A stretch of DNA of 64,000 nt from Bacillota bacterium. GTDB lineage: Bacteria > Bacillota > Clostridia > Acetivibrionales > DSM-1351. The first letter of the stretch is position 1. Each line of letters opens with the position of its first letter. This document shows, in pieces, positions 45,125 through 54,283 of this stretch. The stretch spans positions 1 to 64,000 of the forward strand of contig JAEWOH010000025.1 of the NCBI GenBank assembly GCA_023460955.1, given 5' to 3'. Both the position numbers and the translations under genes were made by a program. The notes under the pieces are model-generated. The model searched no databases. It had not been told where the DNA came from and saw only the letters and a list, made by a program, of their open reading frames with translations.

Positions 45125-46124
45125 TGTTCTTTACCTCCACATTCCTGTTTACTCTGCTGTCATACAACCAGCAGGTGGTTCTGTGACCATCCTCTTCGAC
45201 GTACTCTTCAGGCAGATGATTGATACACACCTTAAGACAGCTCTCGCACCTTGGTGCAAAAGCGCAGCCCTTGGGAAGGTTCAGAAGATCAATTGGGTTT
45301 CCTTTGATTGGTATGAGCTTTTCGCCCTTCTTGTTAAGGTCAGGCAATGAGCGTATAAGACCCTTTGTGTATGGATGGCGGGGAGCATGAAAAATGCTGT
45401 AAACGGTTCCCTGCTCAACAATTTTTCCTCCGTACATTACAATTACGTCATCTGCCATATCGGCTACTATACCAAGGTCATGGGTTATTAATACTATAGC
45501 CATGCCTGTTTTTTTCTGTATATCCTTTAGAAGTTCAAGTATCTGAGCCTGAATAGTAACATCAAGTGCAGTAGTAGGCTCATCTGCTATAAGCAGCTTC
45601 GGGGAGCCTGCAAGTGCCATTGCAATCATAGCTCTTTGGCGCATTCCGCCCGAGAACTCGTGCGGATACTGCTCAAGACGCTTTTCAGGTTCATTTATAC
45701 CAACCAGAGATAGAAGCTCAATGGAACGTTTTTTAACTTCCTCTTTTGGAATCTTTCCGTATTTGTGGTACAAGGATTCTGCAATTTGGTTTCCTATAGT
45801 GAATACTGGATTCAGACAAGTCATAGGGTCCTGAAAGATCATTGCTACCTCATTGCCCGCGAAATTAAGTCTTTCGGCCTTGGACATTGAGGAAACGTCC
45901 TTTCCGTCAAAGGTAATGTTTCCGCCAACAATTCTTCCGGGCTTGTCAATCAGGCCCATAATTGAATAGGAGGAAACACTTTTTCCTGAACCGGATTCAC
46001 CAACTATTCCAAGAACCTTACCCGGTTCAAGAGTATAGCTGACACCATTGACAGCTTTAACCTCTCCAGCCGGTGTAAAAAAGGAAACCTTTAAATCATT
46101 TATTTTAAGTAATTCTTTGCTCAT
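45117..46124 (-). CDS. oppD: Oligopeptide ABC transporter ATP-binding protein OppD
   Basis: The second ATPase subunit, 335 residues, with Walker A GESGSGKSV, signature FSGGMRQRAMIAMALA and Walker B LLIADEPTTALDVT, plus ITHDLGIV. The C-terminal CAFAPRCESCLKVC cluster is present. It follows oppC after an unusually long 196-base spacer that holds two hairpins, and it overlaps oppF by eight bases, so oppDF are translationally coupled. Confidence 0.95.
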   Translation of the reverse strand: MSKELLKINDLKVSFFTPAGEVKAVNGVSYTLEPGKVLGIVGESGSGKSVSSYSIMGLIDKPGRIVGGNITFDGKDVSSMSKAERLNFAGNEVAMIFQDPMTCLNPVFTIGNQIAESLYHKYGKIPKEEVKKRSIELLSLVGINEPEKRLEQYPHEFSGGMRQRAMIAMALAGSPKLLIADEPTTALDVTIQAQILELLKDIQKKTGMAIVLITHDLGIVADMADDVIVMYGGKIVEQGTVYSIFHAPRHPYTKGLIRSLPDLNKKGEKLIPIKGNPIDLLNLPKGCAFAPRCESCLKVCINHLPEEYVEEDGHRTTCWLYDSRVNRNVEVKNNG

Positions 46125-46168
46125 ATAATCTCCTATCTACGCGCGCAGCGTGTATACATTTAGTAATG

Positions 46169-46234
46169 AAAAGCCGCTTGCGGTTTTTCGATGCGTGAAA
46201 AGTAAGATAAAATATTCTATTATATTTTTCACGC
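46169..46234 (-). promoter_or_regulatory. Two hairpins between oppC and oppD
   Basis: On the minus strand a stem GCGTGAAAA / TTTTCACGC (46226-46234 with 46193-46201, 24-base loop) comes first. A compact hairpin AAACCG-CAAG-CGGCTTT (46169-46188) with a T run then follows. They lie inside the opp operon in a 196-base spacer with no gene. Probable roles are partial termination or mRNA processing that sets the ratio of permease to ATPase. Confidence 0.6.
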
Positions 46235-46320
46235 TACCTCCATCTCGCTGTTTTGCACATTTATCTTGCCATGCTGTTACTTTACTATCACAGCGGACAC
46301 ACCAAAATATAGATTTATTT

Positions 46321-47322
46321 TTACTTCTTCATTCGTGGGTCCAATGCATCTCTCAGACCATCTCCGAAGAGGTTCATGGACAGAATGATTATACTTATTG
46401 TCGCAGCCGGGAAAACCAACATATAAGGGTAGGAATATATACCCTTCAGAGCCATTTGTGACAAAGAGCCAAGTGATGCCATAGGAATTGAAACACCTAA
46501 ACCTATAAAGCTCAGGAAGGATTCAACAAATATTGCTTCAGGAATTTTTAAGGTTGCAACTACTATGATCTGACCAATACAGTTTGGTATCAGGTGCTTT
46601 AAAATAATATCCTTGCTGCTGGCTCCCAGAACCTTTGCAGCCAATACGTATTCCTGCTCCTTTAAAGCGAGTATCTGACCGCGCACTATTCTGGCCATAT
46701 CAACCCAGTAAAGTAAAGCCAGAACGAAGAATATACTAATTAAACCAACGCCTAGACCCCTTAAAAATTGGGGAGAGTTTGAAGAAGAAAGAAATTTATC
46801 AATTGGATCTTTAAGTACAACCTGTAATAGAATAACAATCAGAATTGTCGGAACAGAATATACTATATCAACAATTCGCATCATTACAATATCCACCCAA
46901 CCGCCAAGAAAGCCTGAAATGGCACCATACAAAATACCTATTATAGATATCATTATTGCTGCAACAATACCTACTGCCAAAGAAATCCTGGCACCTATCA
47001 TGGTTCTGGTGAAGAGGTCTCTTCCAAGGCTGTCGGTACCGAATATATGTTGTGCATTAGGTGAAAGGTTCTCGCTTCCCTTGATTATCTGATCATAAGA
47101 ATAGGGTGAAACCATCGGTCCAATTATTGCTGCGAGAACAACCAGCATAATAACTATAAGTGATCCCATAGCAACCTTGTTGGCTCTGAGCCTTTTCCAT
47201 GCATCTCGCCAGTAGCCTACTGAAGGACGCATAACTTCAGCCGTTGCCTTCTCACTTTCAGAGGCCGGCACAAACAAATTATTATCTAAAACATCTAAAT
47301 TATTCATCATATTAGTCTCCAT
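46321..47322 (-). CDS. oppC: Oligopeptide ABC transporter permease OppC
   Basis: A 333-residue inner membrane permease with about six membrane helices. The N-terminal OppC-type segment WRDAWKRLRANKVAMGSLIV is present, and the EAA loop is seen as EYVLAAKVLGASSKDIILKHLIPN (shown in parts: EYVLAAKVLGAS and ILKHLIPN). HIFGTDSLGRDLFTR is the typical OppC/DppC signature. It pairs with OppB to form the channel. The gap to oppB is 19 bases. Confidence 0.95.
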   Translation of the reverse strand: METNMMNNLDVLDNNLFVPASESEKATAEVMRPSVGYWRDAWKRLRANKVAMGSLIVIMLVVLAAIIGPMVSPYSYDQIIKGSENLSPNAQHIFGTDSLGRDLFTRTMIGARISLAVGIVAAIMISIIGILYGAISGFLGGWVDIVMMRIVDIVYSVPTILIVILLQVVLKDPIDKFLSSSNSPQFLRGLGVGLISIFFVLALLYWVDMARIVRGQILALKEQEYVLAAKVLGASSKDIILKHLIPNCIGQIIVVATLKIPEAIFVESFLSFIGLGVSIPMASLGSLSQMALKGIYSYPYMLVFPAATISIIILSMNLFGDGLRDALDPRMKK

Positions 47323-47341
47323 TCCGTTTTTTCACCTACTC

Positions 47342-48265
47342 CTATTTAGTAATATTGATTCTAGGATCAACGAACCTGTAAATAATATCTACCAAGAAGT
47401 TCATGAAAATTAGCAGTGCACCAAAGAATATTGTGACACCCATTACAGTGGGATAATCCTTTGCAGTTATACTGGTTACAAAAGAACTTCCAAGTCCCGG
47501 TATTGAGAAAATGGATTCAATAACGAAGGAGCCTGTTAGTACTGATGCGACCATTGGTCCCGCATAAGTAACAACAGGAAGTATACCGTTTCTCAAACCA
47601 TGTTTGAATATTACAACTCTTTCAGAAAGTCCCTTGGCACGGGCAGTTCTGATATAATCCTGATTTATTACATCCAGCATTGAGGAACGCATTAACCTTG
47701 TAATAAAGCTCAATGGGAAGAAGGAAAGTGCAAAGCCCGGAAGTATAAAACTGGATAAGGTGTCCAGATGACTAACGGTAGGGAATATGTGAAGTTTAAC
47801 TCCAAATACCACCATACTAACTGTAGCTACAACAAAGCTGGGGACAGCTATTCCTATTGTGACTATAAACATGATAGCTCTGTCGGCAGCAGTATTCTTT
47901 TTCAGGGCACTAAGTGTACCGAGAACAGTTCCAACTACGATTGCTATGGCACTTGCAAAAAGACCAAGCTTAAGTGAGTAAGGAAATTTTCTTACAATTA
48001 TTTCATTAACACTTTGACCTGCCAGCTTAATTGACTCTCCAAAGTCACCCTTAATAACATTTTTTGCGTACATTTCATACTGAACAAGTAGTGGCTTGTC
48101 CAACCCGTATTTTGCCTCCAGGTTTGCCAGTATCTCAGGAGTCATTTTTCTATCTCCGAGGAATGGATTACCAGGTGTTAAGTGCATCAGGAAAAAAGTT
48201 AAAGTAAACATAATCCATAATGTCAGTAATGAGACTATTAACCGTTTTGAAATATATTTCAGCAT
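47342..48265 (-). CDS. oppB: Oligopeptide ABC transporter permease OppB
   Basis: A 307-residue permease, first gene of the oppBCDFA operon. The N-terminal MLKYISKRLIVSLLTLWIMF and the segment HLTPGNPFLGDR are typical of OppB/DppB, as is the EAA loop DYIRTARAKGLSERVVIFKHGLRN (seen as DYIRTARAKGLS and KHGLRNGILP). Six membrane helices are expected. GGAGGT precedes ATG 48265. A hairpin GCTGTG/CACAGC lies in the leader at about 48280-48300, and a weak promoter (TTACTC, 17 bases, TATACT on the minus strand) may lie near 48349-48377. Confidence 0.95.
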   Translation of the reverse strand: MLKYISKRLIVSLLTLWIMFTLTFFLMHLTPGNPFLGDRKMTPEILANLEAKYGLDKPLLVQYEMYAKNVIKGDFGESIKLAGQSVNEIIVRKFPYSLKLGLFASAIAIVVGTVLGTLSALKKNTAADRAIMFIVTIGIAVPSFVVATVSMVVFGVKLHIFPTVSHLDTLSSFILPGFALSFFPLSFITRLMRSSMLDVINQDYIRTARAKGLSERVVIFKHGLRNGILPVVTYAGPMVASVLTGSFVIESIFSIPGLGSSFVTSITAKDYPTVMGVTIFFGALLIFMNFLVDIIYRFVDPRINITK

Positions 48266-48851
48266 ACGACCTCCGTTTTGCTGTGACCCTATAACACAGC
48301 TAATTAAGTAATTTGGTTCTATTTTCTATTTATCTCTATAAACAGAATAGTATATAATTATCCTGTTTTCAGAGTAATAATGCTAGTTAGTTAGGCTACT
48401 AAATCTGGAAAATTGTCTACCAAATCATTTTGAATAACCCCGATAAAAAGCAAAATATATGTCGAAAATCCACATGAAAAAGTACGTTACAATGAGGGAT
48501 TATACTACAAATAAATGGTGAATTCAACATTTTAATACTTCCAAATAAAATACCAAATGCTGTAATGGCAATATATATAGCGAATTTGACAAAACCACCA
48601 AAAATCGACAATTAAAATGTAAATATTATACATTATTGGATTATCGAATTAACGCTTTAGCAGGATATTAGTATAACACTGTAATTGAATTATTTAAACT
48701 AAATATGTAAACTATTTACAAGTAATATATTGACAAACTACAAACTATAAGTAATTTATAGAAAAAAAGTAAATATTAACAACTTAGAACATATGGGGAA
48801 TGATAAAAAGGTAGATATTACCAGCTTATATAAACTAAATAAGTTAACTTG

Positions 48852-48918
48852 TTGAAATACAAATGTAAACCTTTATAATGTATATAGAGCATTATTATAA
48901 ATGTATATAGAGCATTAT
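48852..48918 (+). promoter_or_regulatory. Promoter of the HD-GYP gene with duplicated 23-bp leader unit
   Basis: TTGAAA (48852-48857), 16 bases, and TATAAT (48874-48879). The 19 bases beginning AATGTATATAG at 48877 recur exactly at 48900, a 23-base tandem duplication. A looser repeat, TAAACTAAATA(T/A)GT, occurs at about 48694 and 48830. In the 670-base gap 48266-48935 I see no gene I would support. Confidence 0.6.
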
Positions 48919-48935
48919 TTCACAGGAGGATTTCA

Positions 48936-50885
48936 GTGGGTAAAAACACATCATATTTTTTAAGACGGGTCAAAAGTAAAATTTACATAATGGCTGTAAT
49001 GGTACTAACAATAATAATTGTCCTTGCCTGTCTGTTTTATTATTCAAGTAAGAACAGCTATCAGGAAAGTACCCTCGTAAATGTGTTAGGCAGGCAAAGA
49101 ATGCTGACACAAATGATTGCAAAGGATACAAGCCGCCTATACGCACTGGTTCAGGCAAAAGAAGTCGGTAAAACCTTAGAGGCTGACAGCGTGGTTAATA
49201 ATAAAATTGTTAAAATAAAACATAATATCAAAGCTGCGAAGGAGGAATTCAGCAAAACTCTTGCCGATATTAACAAAGGAACCATTGAAAGTGGTAGTGG
49301 TCAGATAAGCTTTAATAACTCAACTGCACCTGTAGCAGCTGACCTGAAATCGATTAATATTATATGGCGGAATTTTGAAAATGCTATAAATGTAATAGAC
49401 AATTCTGATGGTATTGATATTGAATTTACAAAGGCAGCCATTTACATAAATGATCACAATGAGCTTCTTTTAAAGTATTGCGATCAGGTTTTAAAGAGTA
49501 CAGTTGAAGATACAAAGGAAGATAAGCTAAAAGCAATAATTATTGGGGTTTTGCTGGTCATTTTGGCATTAGCACTTATAGGGATAACAATAAGAAAAAT
49601 GTATAAATATATACTGATTCCGCTAAACGAAGTATATAAAGGATTTTCTGAAGTTGGAGTATACCCGTCCGATAACATATTATCAATTATGACAAAGAAT
49701 GAAATAAGACCGATGGTAAATGAAATAAACCAGATGTTTAATAAGGTTGAAAGTCTAATTTCCTTGGTGGAGAATATAAACAAAAATTTAAGTTTCAATG
49801 AAGTTCTTGAATATATCTTTAATAGCTTTTCACAGTTCATTCCTTATAATCATATCGGTGTGGCAATTGCCAAGGATAGTGGCAACATATTGGAGGCAGC
49901 TTATGGAATATCGGATGGCACAATACGAGGTGTAACCGAGAACCTCCTGAACAAAGGATATGAGGTTAAGGGTTCCAGTCTCGAGAAGATCCTTAATAGC
50001 GGTGAGGCGAGAGTTATTAATGATCTTCAATTGTATTCAGAAATAAATCCCCCTAAAGAATATACAAAAATTATCCTTAATGCGGGTATCAGGTCATCTA
50101 TTACTCTTCCGCTTAATATTAACAACAGACATATTGGTCTAATATTTTTCTCAAGCACTGAAAAGAACATTTACAGGGAAGAGCATATAAAGTTTTTAAG
50201 CGTTCTTGCAAACAGTATATCAATTTGCTTTGATAAAAACATATTCTTTGATGATTTACTTTACAGTAGTATACTCGCTCTGGCAAAGCTGGCAGAAGCG
50301 CGTGATGAGGATACGGGTGAACACCTGGAAAGAATGAAGAAATACGCGAGACTGATTGCAGAGCTGCTTTTTGAAAATAGTAAATACAGCCATGAAATAT
50401 CAGCCGACTATATACATAATATTGAAAGATTCAGCCCGATGCACGATATCGGAAAGGTAGGAATCAAGGACGGAATACTGTTAAAGCCAGGAAAGCTTAC
50501 AATGGAAGAATTTGAAGAAATGAAAACCCACGCCTCTTTTGGCGCTTCGGTTTTAAAGGCTGCTGAAAGAAATATATCCAAAAGCGGAAGAAGCTTGTTC
50601 AGGATGGGTATAGAAATAGCAGAAGGGCATCATGAAAAGTGGGATGGTTCCGGGTACCCAAATGGAAAAGCGGGGGAAAATATACCACTTAGTGCACGTA
50701 TAGTTACTGTAGCAGATGTTTTTGATGCACTCACCAGCAGAAGACCTTATAAGGAGCCCTTTTCTTTTGAAGCATCTTTTGAAATGATAGCAGAGGGCAG
50801 TGGAAAGCATTTTGATCCGGAGATTGTAAGAGTATTTACTAATAATAAAACAAGGATATATCAGCTATACAAAAGCTTTAATTAA
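48936..50885 (+). CDS. Membrane HD-GYP c-di-GMP phosphodiesterase with GAF domain
   Basis: A 649-residue signalling enzyme that hydrolyses cyclic di-GMP. Domains in order: membrane helix (about 16-36), a PilJ-type sensor with LVNVLGRQRMLTQMIAKD-like helix (in short GRQRMLTQM), second membrane helix (about 197-217), HAMP-like linker, GAF (about 275-425), and HD-GYP (about 430-625). The catalytic His503-Asp504 is in MHDIGKVG, the motif HHEKWDGSGYP gives Gly573-Tyr574-Pro575, and ADVFDALTSRRPYK follows. The start is GTG 48936 after CAGGAGG. It is monocistronic with a strong terminator. Confidence 0.9.
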   Translation: MGKNTSYFLRRVKSKIYIMAVMVLTIIIVLACLFYYSSKNSYQESTLVNVLGRQRMLTQMIAKDTSRLYALVQAKEVGKTLEADSVVNNKIVKIKHNIKAAKEEFSKTLADINKGTIESGSGQISFNNSTAPVAADLKSINIIWRNFENAINVIDNSDGIDIEFTKAAIYINDHNELLLKYCDQVLKSTVEDTKEDKLKAIIIGVLLVILALALIGITIRKMYKYILIPLNEVYKGFSEVGVYPSDNILSIMTKNEIRPMVNEINQMFNKVESLISLVENINKNLSFNEVLEYIFNSFSQFIPYNHIGVAIAKDSGNILEAAYGISDGTIRGVTENLLNKGYEVKGSSLEKILNSGEARVINDLQLYSEINPPKEYTKIILNAGIRSSITLPLNINNRHIGLIFFSSTEKNIYREEHIKFLSVLANSISICFDKNIFFDDLLYSSILALAKLAEARDEDTGEHLERMKKYARLIAELLFENSKYSHEISADYIHNIERFSPMHDIGKVGIKDGILLKPGKLTMEEFEEMKTHASFGASVLKAAERNISKSGRSLFRMGIEIAEGHHEKWDGSGYPNGKAGENIPLSARIVTVADVFDALTSRRPYKEPFSFEASFEMIAEGSGKHFDPEIVRVFTNNKTRIYQLYKSFN

Positions 50886-50933
50886 ACTTGCATTGGTTAA
50901 AATAATTGCTAGAAATGAGGAAAACGCTGACAT

Positions 50934-50969
50934 AAAAAAGACTTAAGGCTTTGAGGCCTTAAGTCTTTT
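50934..50969. terminator. Bidirectional terminator between HD-GYP gene and uxaC
   Basis: AAAAGACTTAAGGC pairs perfectly with GCCTTAAGTCTTTT around a short TTTGAG-type loop, with A and T runs at the two ends. Confidence 0.9.
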
Positions 50970-51044
50970 CGCAAGCGTGCAATTCACTCGATTTATCTTT
51001 AGTATTTACGTACATCCACTTAACTTAGCATTAGTATTTATATA

Positions 51045-52445
51045 TTATACCCCAAAATAGTTTGCAGCATTGTTATAGCAAATATCCTCTACAATTTTTC
51101 CCAACAGCTTCATATCATTTGGAATTTCGCCTTTCTCCACCCATGTACCCAAGATATTACAAAGTAATCTTCTGAAGTATTCATGTCTGATATAGGACAA
51201 GAAACTTCTCGAATCAGTGAGCATACCAACAAATCTGCTGAGCAGCCCAAGATTAGCAAGGGCTATCATCTGTTTTTCCATACCGTCTTTCTGATCATTA
51301 AACCACCAAGCCGAGCCGAACTGAATCTTTCCCGGCACCTTTCCACCTTGGAAGCAGCCGATAATTGTCCCCAGTACTTCATTCTCCCTTGGGTTCGAGT
51401 GGTACAGAATTGTTTTTGGCAATTCGTCCGAATAATCCAGACTACTCAGGAGAGAAGACAGAGCCGAAGCAAAGGTCCAGTCTCCGATAGAATCAAATCC
51501 TGTGTTAGGACCTATCTTTTCCATCATTCTTTTATTAGTATTACGAAGAGTCCCCATATGAAGCTGCATAACCCAACCCAGTCTTGAATATTGCTTTCCA
51601 AGGAAAATAATGACCTGGGTTTTGTAGAGTTCTATTTCGGCCTGTGTCAACAGTTCGCCCCATAAGGCCTTCTGTAGTACTTCGGAGGCTTCCTCTTCCG
51701 TCCCGCTTCGGAATACCAGGGGTTCGAGACCATGGTCGGATATTCTGCAGCCTGTCTGATGAAAGAACTCAAGTCTTGAGATTAAAGCTTTTTTTAAATC
51801 CTCAAAATTTGAAATATTTACGCCTGAAGCTTTTCCGAGTTTCCTAAGCCATTCTATAAAACCTTCATTATCAATGTTTACTGCCATATCCGGTCGAAAG
51901 GCCGGGATAACTTTTACGCCAAACTCCTTGTCCTCTGCAATAGCACTATGGTACTCAAGGGTATCAACAGGATCGTCGGTTGTACAAACAACCTTCACGT
52001 TAGAACGCTTAATTAGATTTTTAGCTGAAAAATTCGTTTGCTGCAGCATTTCATTACAGCGCTCCCAGATACTTTCAGCAGTATCGGGAGATAGCAGTTC
52101 ATTAATCCCGAAATAACGTCTCAACTCAAGGTGGGTCCAGTGGTAGAGAGGGTTACCAATACAATTGGGCATTGTTTCGGCCCACTTTATAAACTTGTCT
52201 TTATCGGAGGCAGCTCCCGTAATATACATCTCATCCACACCGTTGCTGCGAATAGCCCTCCATTTATAATGGTCGCCTTCAAGCCACAATTCTGTTATAT
52301 TGCGGTACTTTTTATCTTCGGCAATCTCTTTAGGACTAAGATGACAATGATAATCGAAAATTGGCATCTTTTCAGCAAAGGTGTGATAAAGCTTTACTGC
52401 TGTTTCATTATCCAGAAGAAAATCTTTATTCATAAATTCTTTCAT
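51045..52445 (-). CDS. uxaC: Glucuronate (uronate) isomerase
   Basis: Converts D-glucuronate to D-fructuronate (and D-galacturonate to D-tagaturonate), the first step in uronate catabolism. At 466 residues it has the normal length, with typical blocks FDYHCHLSPKEIA near the N-terminus (metal-binding His-x-His), CTTDDPVDTLEYH, and LYHSNPRENEVLG plus FVGMLTDSRSFLSYIRHEYFRR (in short GMLTDSRSF). AAAGGAG precedes ATG 52445. It suits growth on glucuronoxylan or pectin and lies close to the GH51 arabinofuranosidase. No other uronate genes are adjacent, and it seems monocistronic. Confidence 0.95.
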   Translation of the reverse strand: MKEFMNKDFLLDNETAVKLYHTFAEKMPIFDYHCHLSPKEIAEDKKYRNITELWLEGDHYKWRAIRSNGVDEMYITGAASDKDKFIKWAETMPNCIGNPLYHWTHLELRRYFGINELLSPDTAESIWERCNEMLQQTNFSAKNLIKRSNVKVVCTTDDPVDTLEYHSAIAEDKEFGVKVIPAFRPDMAVNIDNEGFIEWLRKLGKASGVNISNFEDLKKALISRLEFFHQTGCRISDHGLEPLVFRSGTEEEASEVLQKALWGELLTQAEIELYKTQVIIFLGKQYSRLGWVMQLHMGTLRNTNKRMMEKIGPNTGFDSIGDWTFASALSSLLSSLDYSDELPKTILYHSNPRENEVLGTIIGCFQGGKVPGKIQFGSAWWFNDQKDGMEKQMIALANLGLLSRFVGMLTDSRSFLSYIRHEYFRRLLCNILGTWVEKGEIPNDMKLLGKIVEDICYNNAANYFGV

Positions 52446-52658
52446 ATGGCGTCTCCTTTATATAGTCAAAGATATAATATTTCCAAGTAGAGCATCATAA
52501 AGGAAAATATTAGTGTAAACCTAACACTTGAGTAAACTTGAAATCACACGAAAACAGGTTCATAATACATTATAATACTGCTTATTTGTCATAAACATAT
52601 CATATGTTGCTGGTTTTAGTGTAAAAATTGCTATAAAATCTTTTTCGATGAATACATA

Positions 52659-52746
52659 ACTCTAAAGGTCGTGATAAGGAGCAGCAAAAGAGGACTGAGG
52701 AAAACCGGCGGTTAAAAAGCGGAAATAAATCCGGAATTTTTAGAGT
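52659..52746 (+). ncRNA. Candidate structured leader RNA
   Basis: ACTCTAAA (52659-52666) pairs with TTTAGAGT (52739-52746), extendable by two G-T pairs, and encloses about 72 bases. The interior is purine- and GC-richer than the AT-rich surroundings (GGTCGTGATAAGG, GAGGACTGAGG, ACCGGCGG, ATCCGG). It lies 39 bases before a small membrane protein gene. I compared it from memory with the common riboswitch classes and recognise none. The rest of 52446-52658 shows nothing firm. Confidence 0.45.
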
Positions 52747-52785
52747 AAAAGTGAGCCGGGACGAAGTTTGGGATGGGAGGTAAGC

Positions 52786-52932
52786 ATGGATTTTGGAATA
52801 TTAGCGGTAAGTTTACTTTTTGTAATATTTGGAGCTGTTTTATTCCGGCTGGCATGGCTAGTCGGCAGCAAAGTTCTTAGAATCTCAACCCTGACTAATA
52901 AAATAAAGAAATTGTTTGATAGAAGGTTCTAA
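52786..52932 (+). CDS. Small single-span membrane protein, 48 residues
   Basis: ATG 52786 follows GGGAGG by six bases and encodes 48 residues: one membrane helix (about residues 4-27, ending RLAWLVGSK) and a basic, amphipathic tail (LTNKIKKLFDRRF). The helix has small and aromatic residues and two charged positions near the end. I do not recognise a family. Upstream lies a candidate structured RNA that may regulate it. The strong ribosome binding site and well-formed helix argue that it is real, but its size limits certainty. Confidence 0.55.
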   Translation: MDFGILAVSLLFVIFGAVLFRLAWLVGSKVLRISTLTNKIKKLFDRRF

Positions 52933-52997
52933 GAATAAATTAATTTAAATGATATATGTTGGTGAAATTTTGACCAAACGTAATAACACAATAACAT

Positions 52998-53030
52998 AAA
53001 AAAGCTTCGAGAGTATTCTCGAAGCTTTTT
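52998..53030 (-). terminator. Terminator of tRNA-Arg
   Basis: On the minus strand AAAAAGCTTCGAGA pairs with TCTCGAAGCTTTTT around a four-base loop, directly after the tRNA 3' end, and runs into T. Confidence 0.9.
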
Positions 53031-53032
53031 GC

Positions 53033-53109
53033 TGGCGCGCCCGGCAGAGATCGAATCCACAACCTTTTGGTCCGTAGCCAAACGCTCTATCCAATTGAGC
53101 TACGGGCGC
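53033..53109 (-). tRNA. tRNA-Arg (anticodon ACG), CCA encoded
   Basis: On the minus strand the acceptor GCGCCCG pairs with CGGGCGC, the D arm reads TAGCTCAATTGGATAGAGC, and the anticodon arm TTTGG-CTACGGA-CCAAA places ACG at 34-36. The variable loop and a TTCGATC-type T loop follow. Discriminator G is followed by encoded CCA (53033-53035). A34 would need TadA editing to inosine to read CGU, CGC and CGA. Confidence 0.95.
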
Positions 53110-53231
53110 ATTATTTGCACACCATAAATCACGGTGCACATAATATATTAATACATCTTCAGCAAAAATGCAACAATTAGTTTTATTTACCAAAAAAAAT
53201 GGTTTAGCCAAATGGTTTAACGTGGCTCAGG

Positions 53232-54134
53232 CTACTTAAAGTAAAGCTTAAACATAATATCCCTGCTGTAATTTCCGAAGCCTTTTCCGAAAAGAGTTAC
53301 ACCACCAACGTTTTGAGAATCGGGTAAGACGGCTATTTTAAAGGACCAGTACTTTTGTCGGATATCCAGGGAAGATAGGTTTACATCAGAAACCTTGATA
53401 CCATCAATATAAGTTCCTTCATCAGTTATTCTGATTGCTTTGTATAAACCGTATTGCCCAACGTGGAGGCTCCACCAGCTTGGAGTGAATTTTCCACGGT
53501 TAATTCCGAAATCACCGGGGCTTGTCCAGTGACCAAGCTTCTGCTCGTTTAGAAAAAAAGTTATATCGGAGGGCCAGTTATTGTTTACACCTGGAGCTTC
53601 TGAACCAAGCTCCATTGATATTTCTAATTCTTCAGGCTGCTGTGCGGATAATAGAAAATTAGGAATCTTGTATTCCACAAAGCCTTCAGTAAACCATAGG
53701 ATACCTGCATTGACCCTTTCAGGGTCAAGGAAATATCTCGGGTCATCAAATTGTCCGATGATCTTTTCAGGGGTAGCTATTCCGCAGGTTGGTGTTACAA
53801 TAAAGTCTGAGTAATGCCCAATGGGCAGGGCAAACTCATGAAAACTCCGGGTTTTCCCAGCCTTTAAAGGAAAATCAATTTCTATGGAGTCGATATCGAG
53901 ATAACACAGCTTCTGGACAGCACCGTTAACACTTTTTCGTTCACATCGAATTATTTGGGCTGCTTCAAGCTTCTTTACATGCATTGTAATAATGGCACTG
54001 CTTAAATGCAGTTGATCTGCTAACTGCTTAATATTTAAAGGATTTAAGGCAAGCAGGTTAATTATTTTAATACGTACATTACTGCTTAGCGCTTCGTAAA
54101 CCGGCAGCCATTTATCTGATATATCAATTTGCAT
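53232..54134 (-). CDS. ArsR-type regulator fused to a carbohydrate-binding-like domain
   Basis: A 300-residue transcription factor. Residues 1-80 form an ArsR winged helix (SNVRIKIINLLALNPLNIKQ and QLADQLHLSSAIITMHVKKLE). The remaining 220 residues are beta-rich with many aromatic residues (NNNWPSDITFFLNEQKLGHWTS, here in part NNWPSDITFF, and FTPSWWSLHVGQYG), typical of a jelly-roll-like ligand domain seen in some Clostridia regulators. It is transcribed divergently from the GH51 arabinofuranosidase with AT-rich inverted repeats in between, so it most likely controls that gene in response to an arabinose-containing sugar. The ligand is inferred. Confidence 0.75.
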   Translation of the reverse strand: MQIDISDKWLPVYEALSSNVRIKIINLLALNPLNIKQLADQLHLSSAIITMHVKKLEAAQIIRCERKSVNGAVQKLCYLDIDSIEIDFPLKAGKTRSFHEFALPIGHYSDFIVTPTCGIATPEKIIGQFDDPRYFLDPERVNAGILWFTEGFVEYKIPNFLLSAQQPEELEISMELGSEAPGVNNNWPSDITFFLNEQKLGHWTSPGDFGINRGKFTPSWWSLHVGQYGLYKAIRITDEGTYIDGIKVSDVNLSSLDIRQKYWSFKIAVLPDSQNVGGVTLFGKGFGNYSRDIMFKLYFK

Positions 54135-54283
54135 AAATAATTAACCTCCAACATGATTAATATAATTATAAATTACTAGCCTGTGATTGTAAATATACAA
54201 AGACAAGTGAGACGGGCTTTTGAGATTTTGTTTGAGAACTGGCGGGTTTTGAGGTTTGTTTTCGATTTAAAACAAATAGTATA

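Noticed and set aside
48417..48611. 64-residue hydrophobic ORF on the minus strand in the opp-HD-GYP gap
   Set aside because: It starts with TTG without a ribosome binding site, has an odd composition rich in Phe, Ile, Cys and His, and resembles translated AT-rich non-coding DNA.
52446..52658. Catabolite-repression (cre) site upstream of uxaC
   Set aside because: A TGAAATCACACGAAAACA stretch looked similar but departs from the cre consensus at several key positions.
52945..53211. 88-residue minus-strand ORF
   Set aside because: It is read through the tRNA-Arg gene and its terminator; this is a known type of false ORF.
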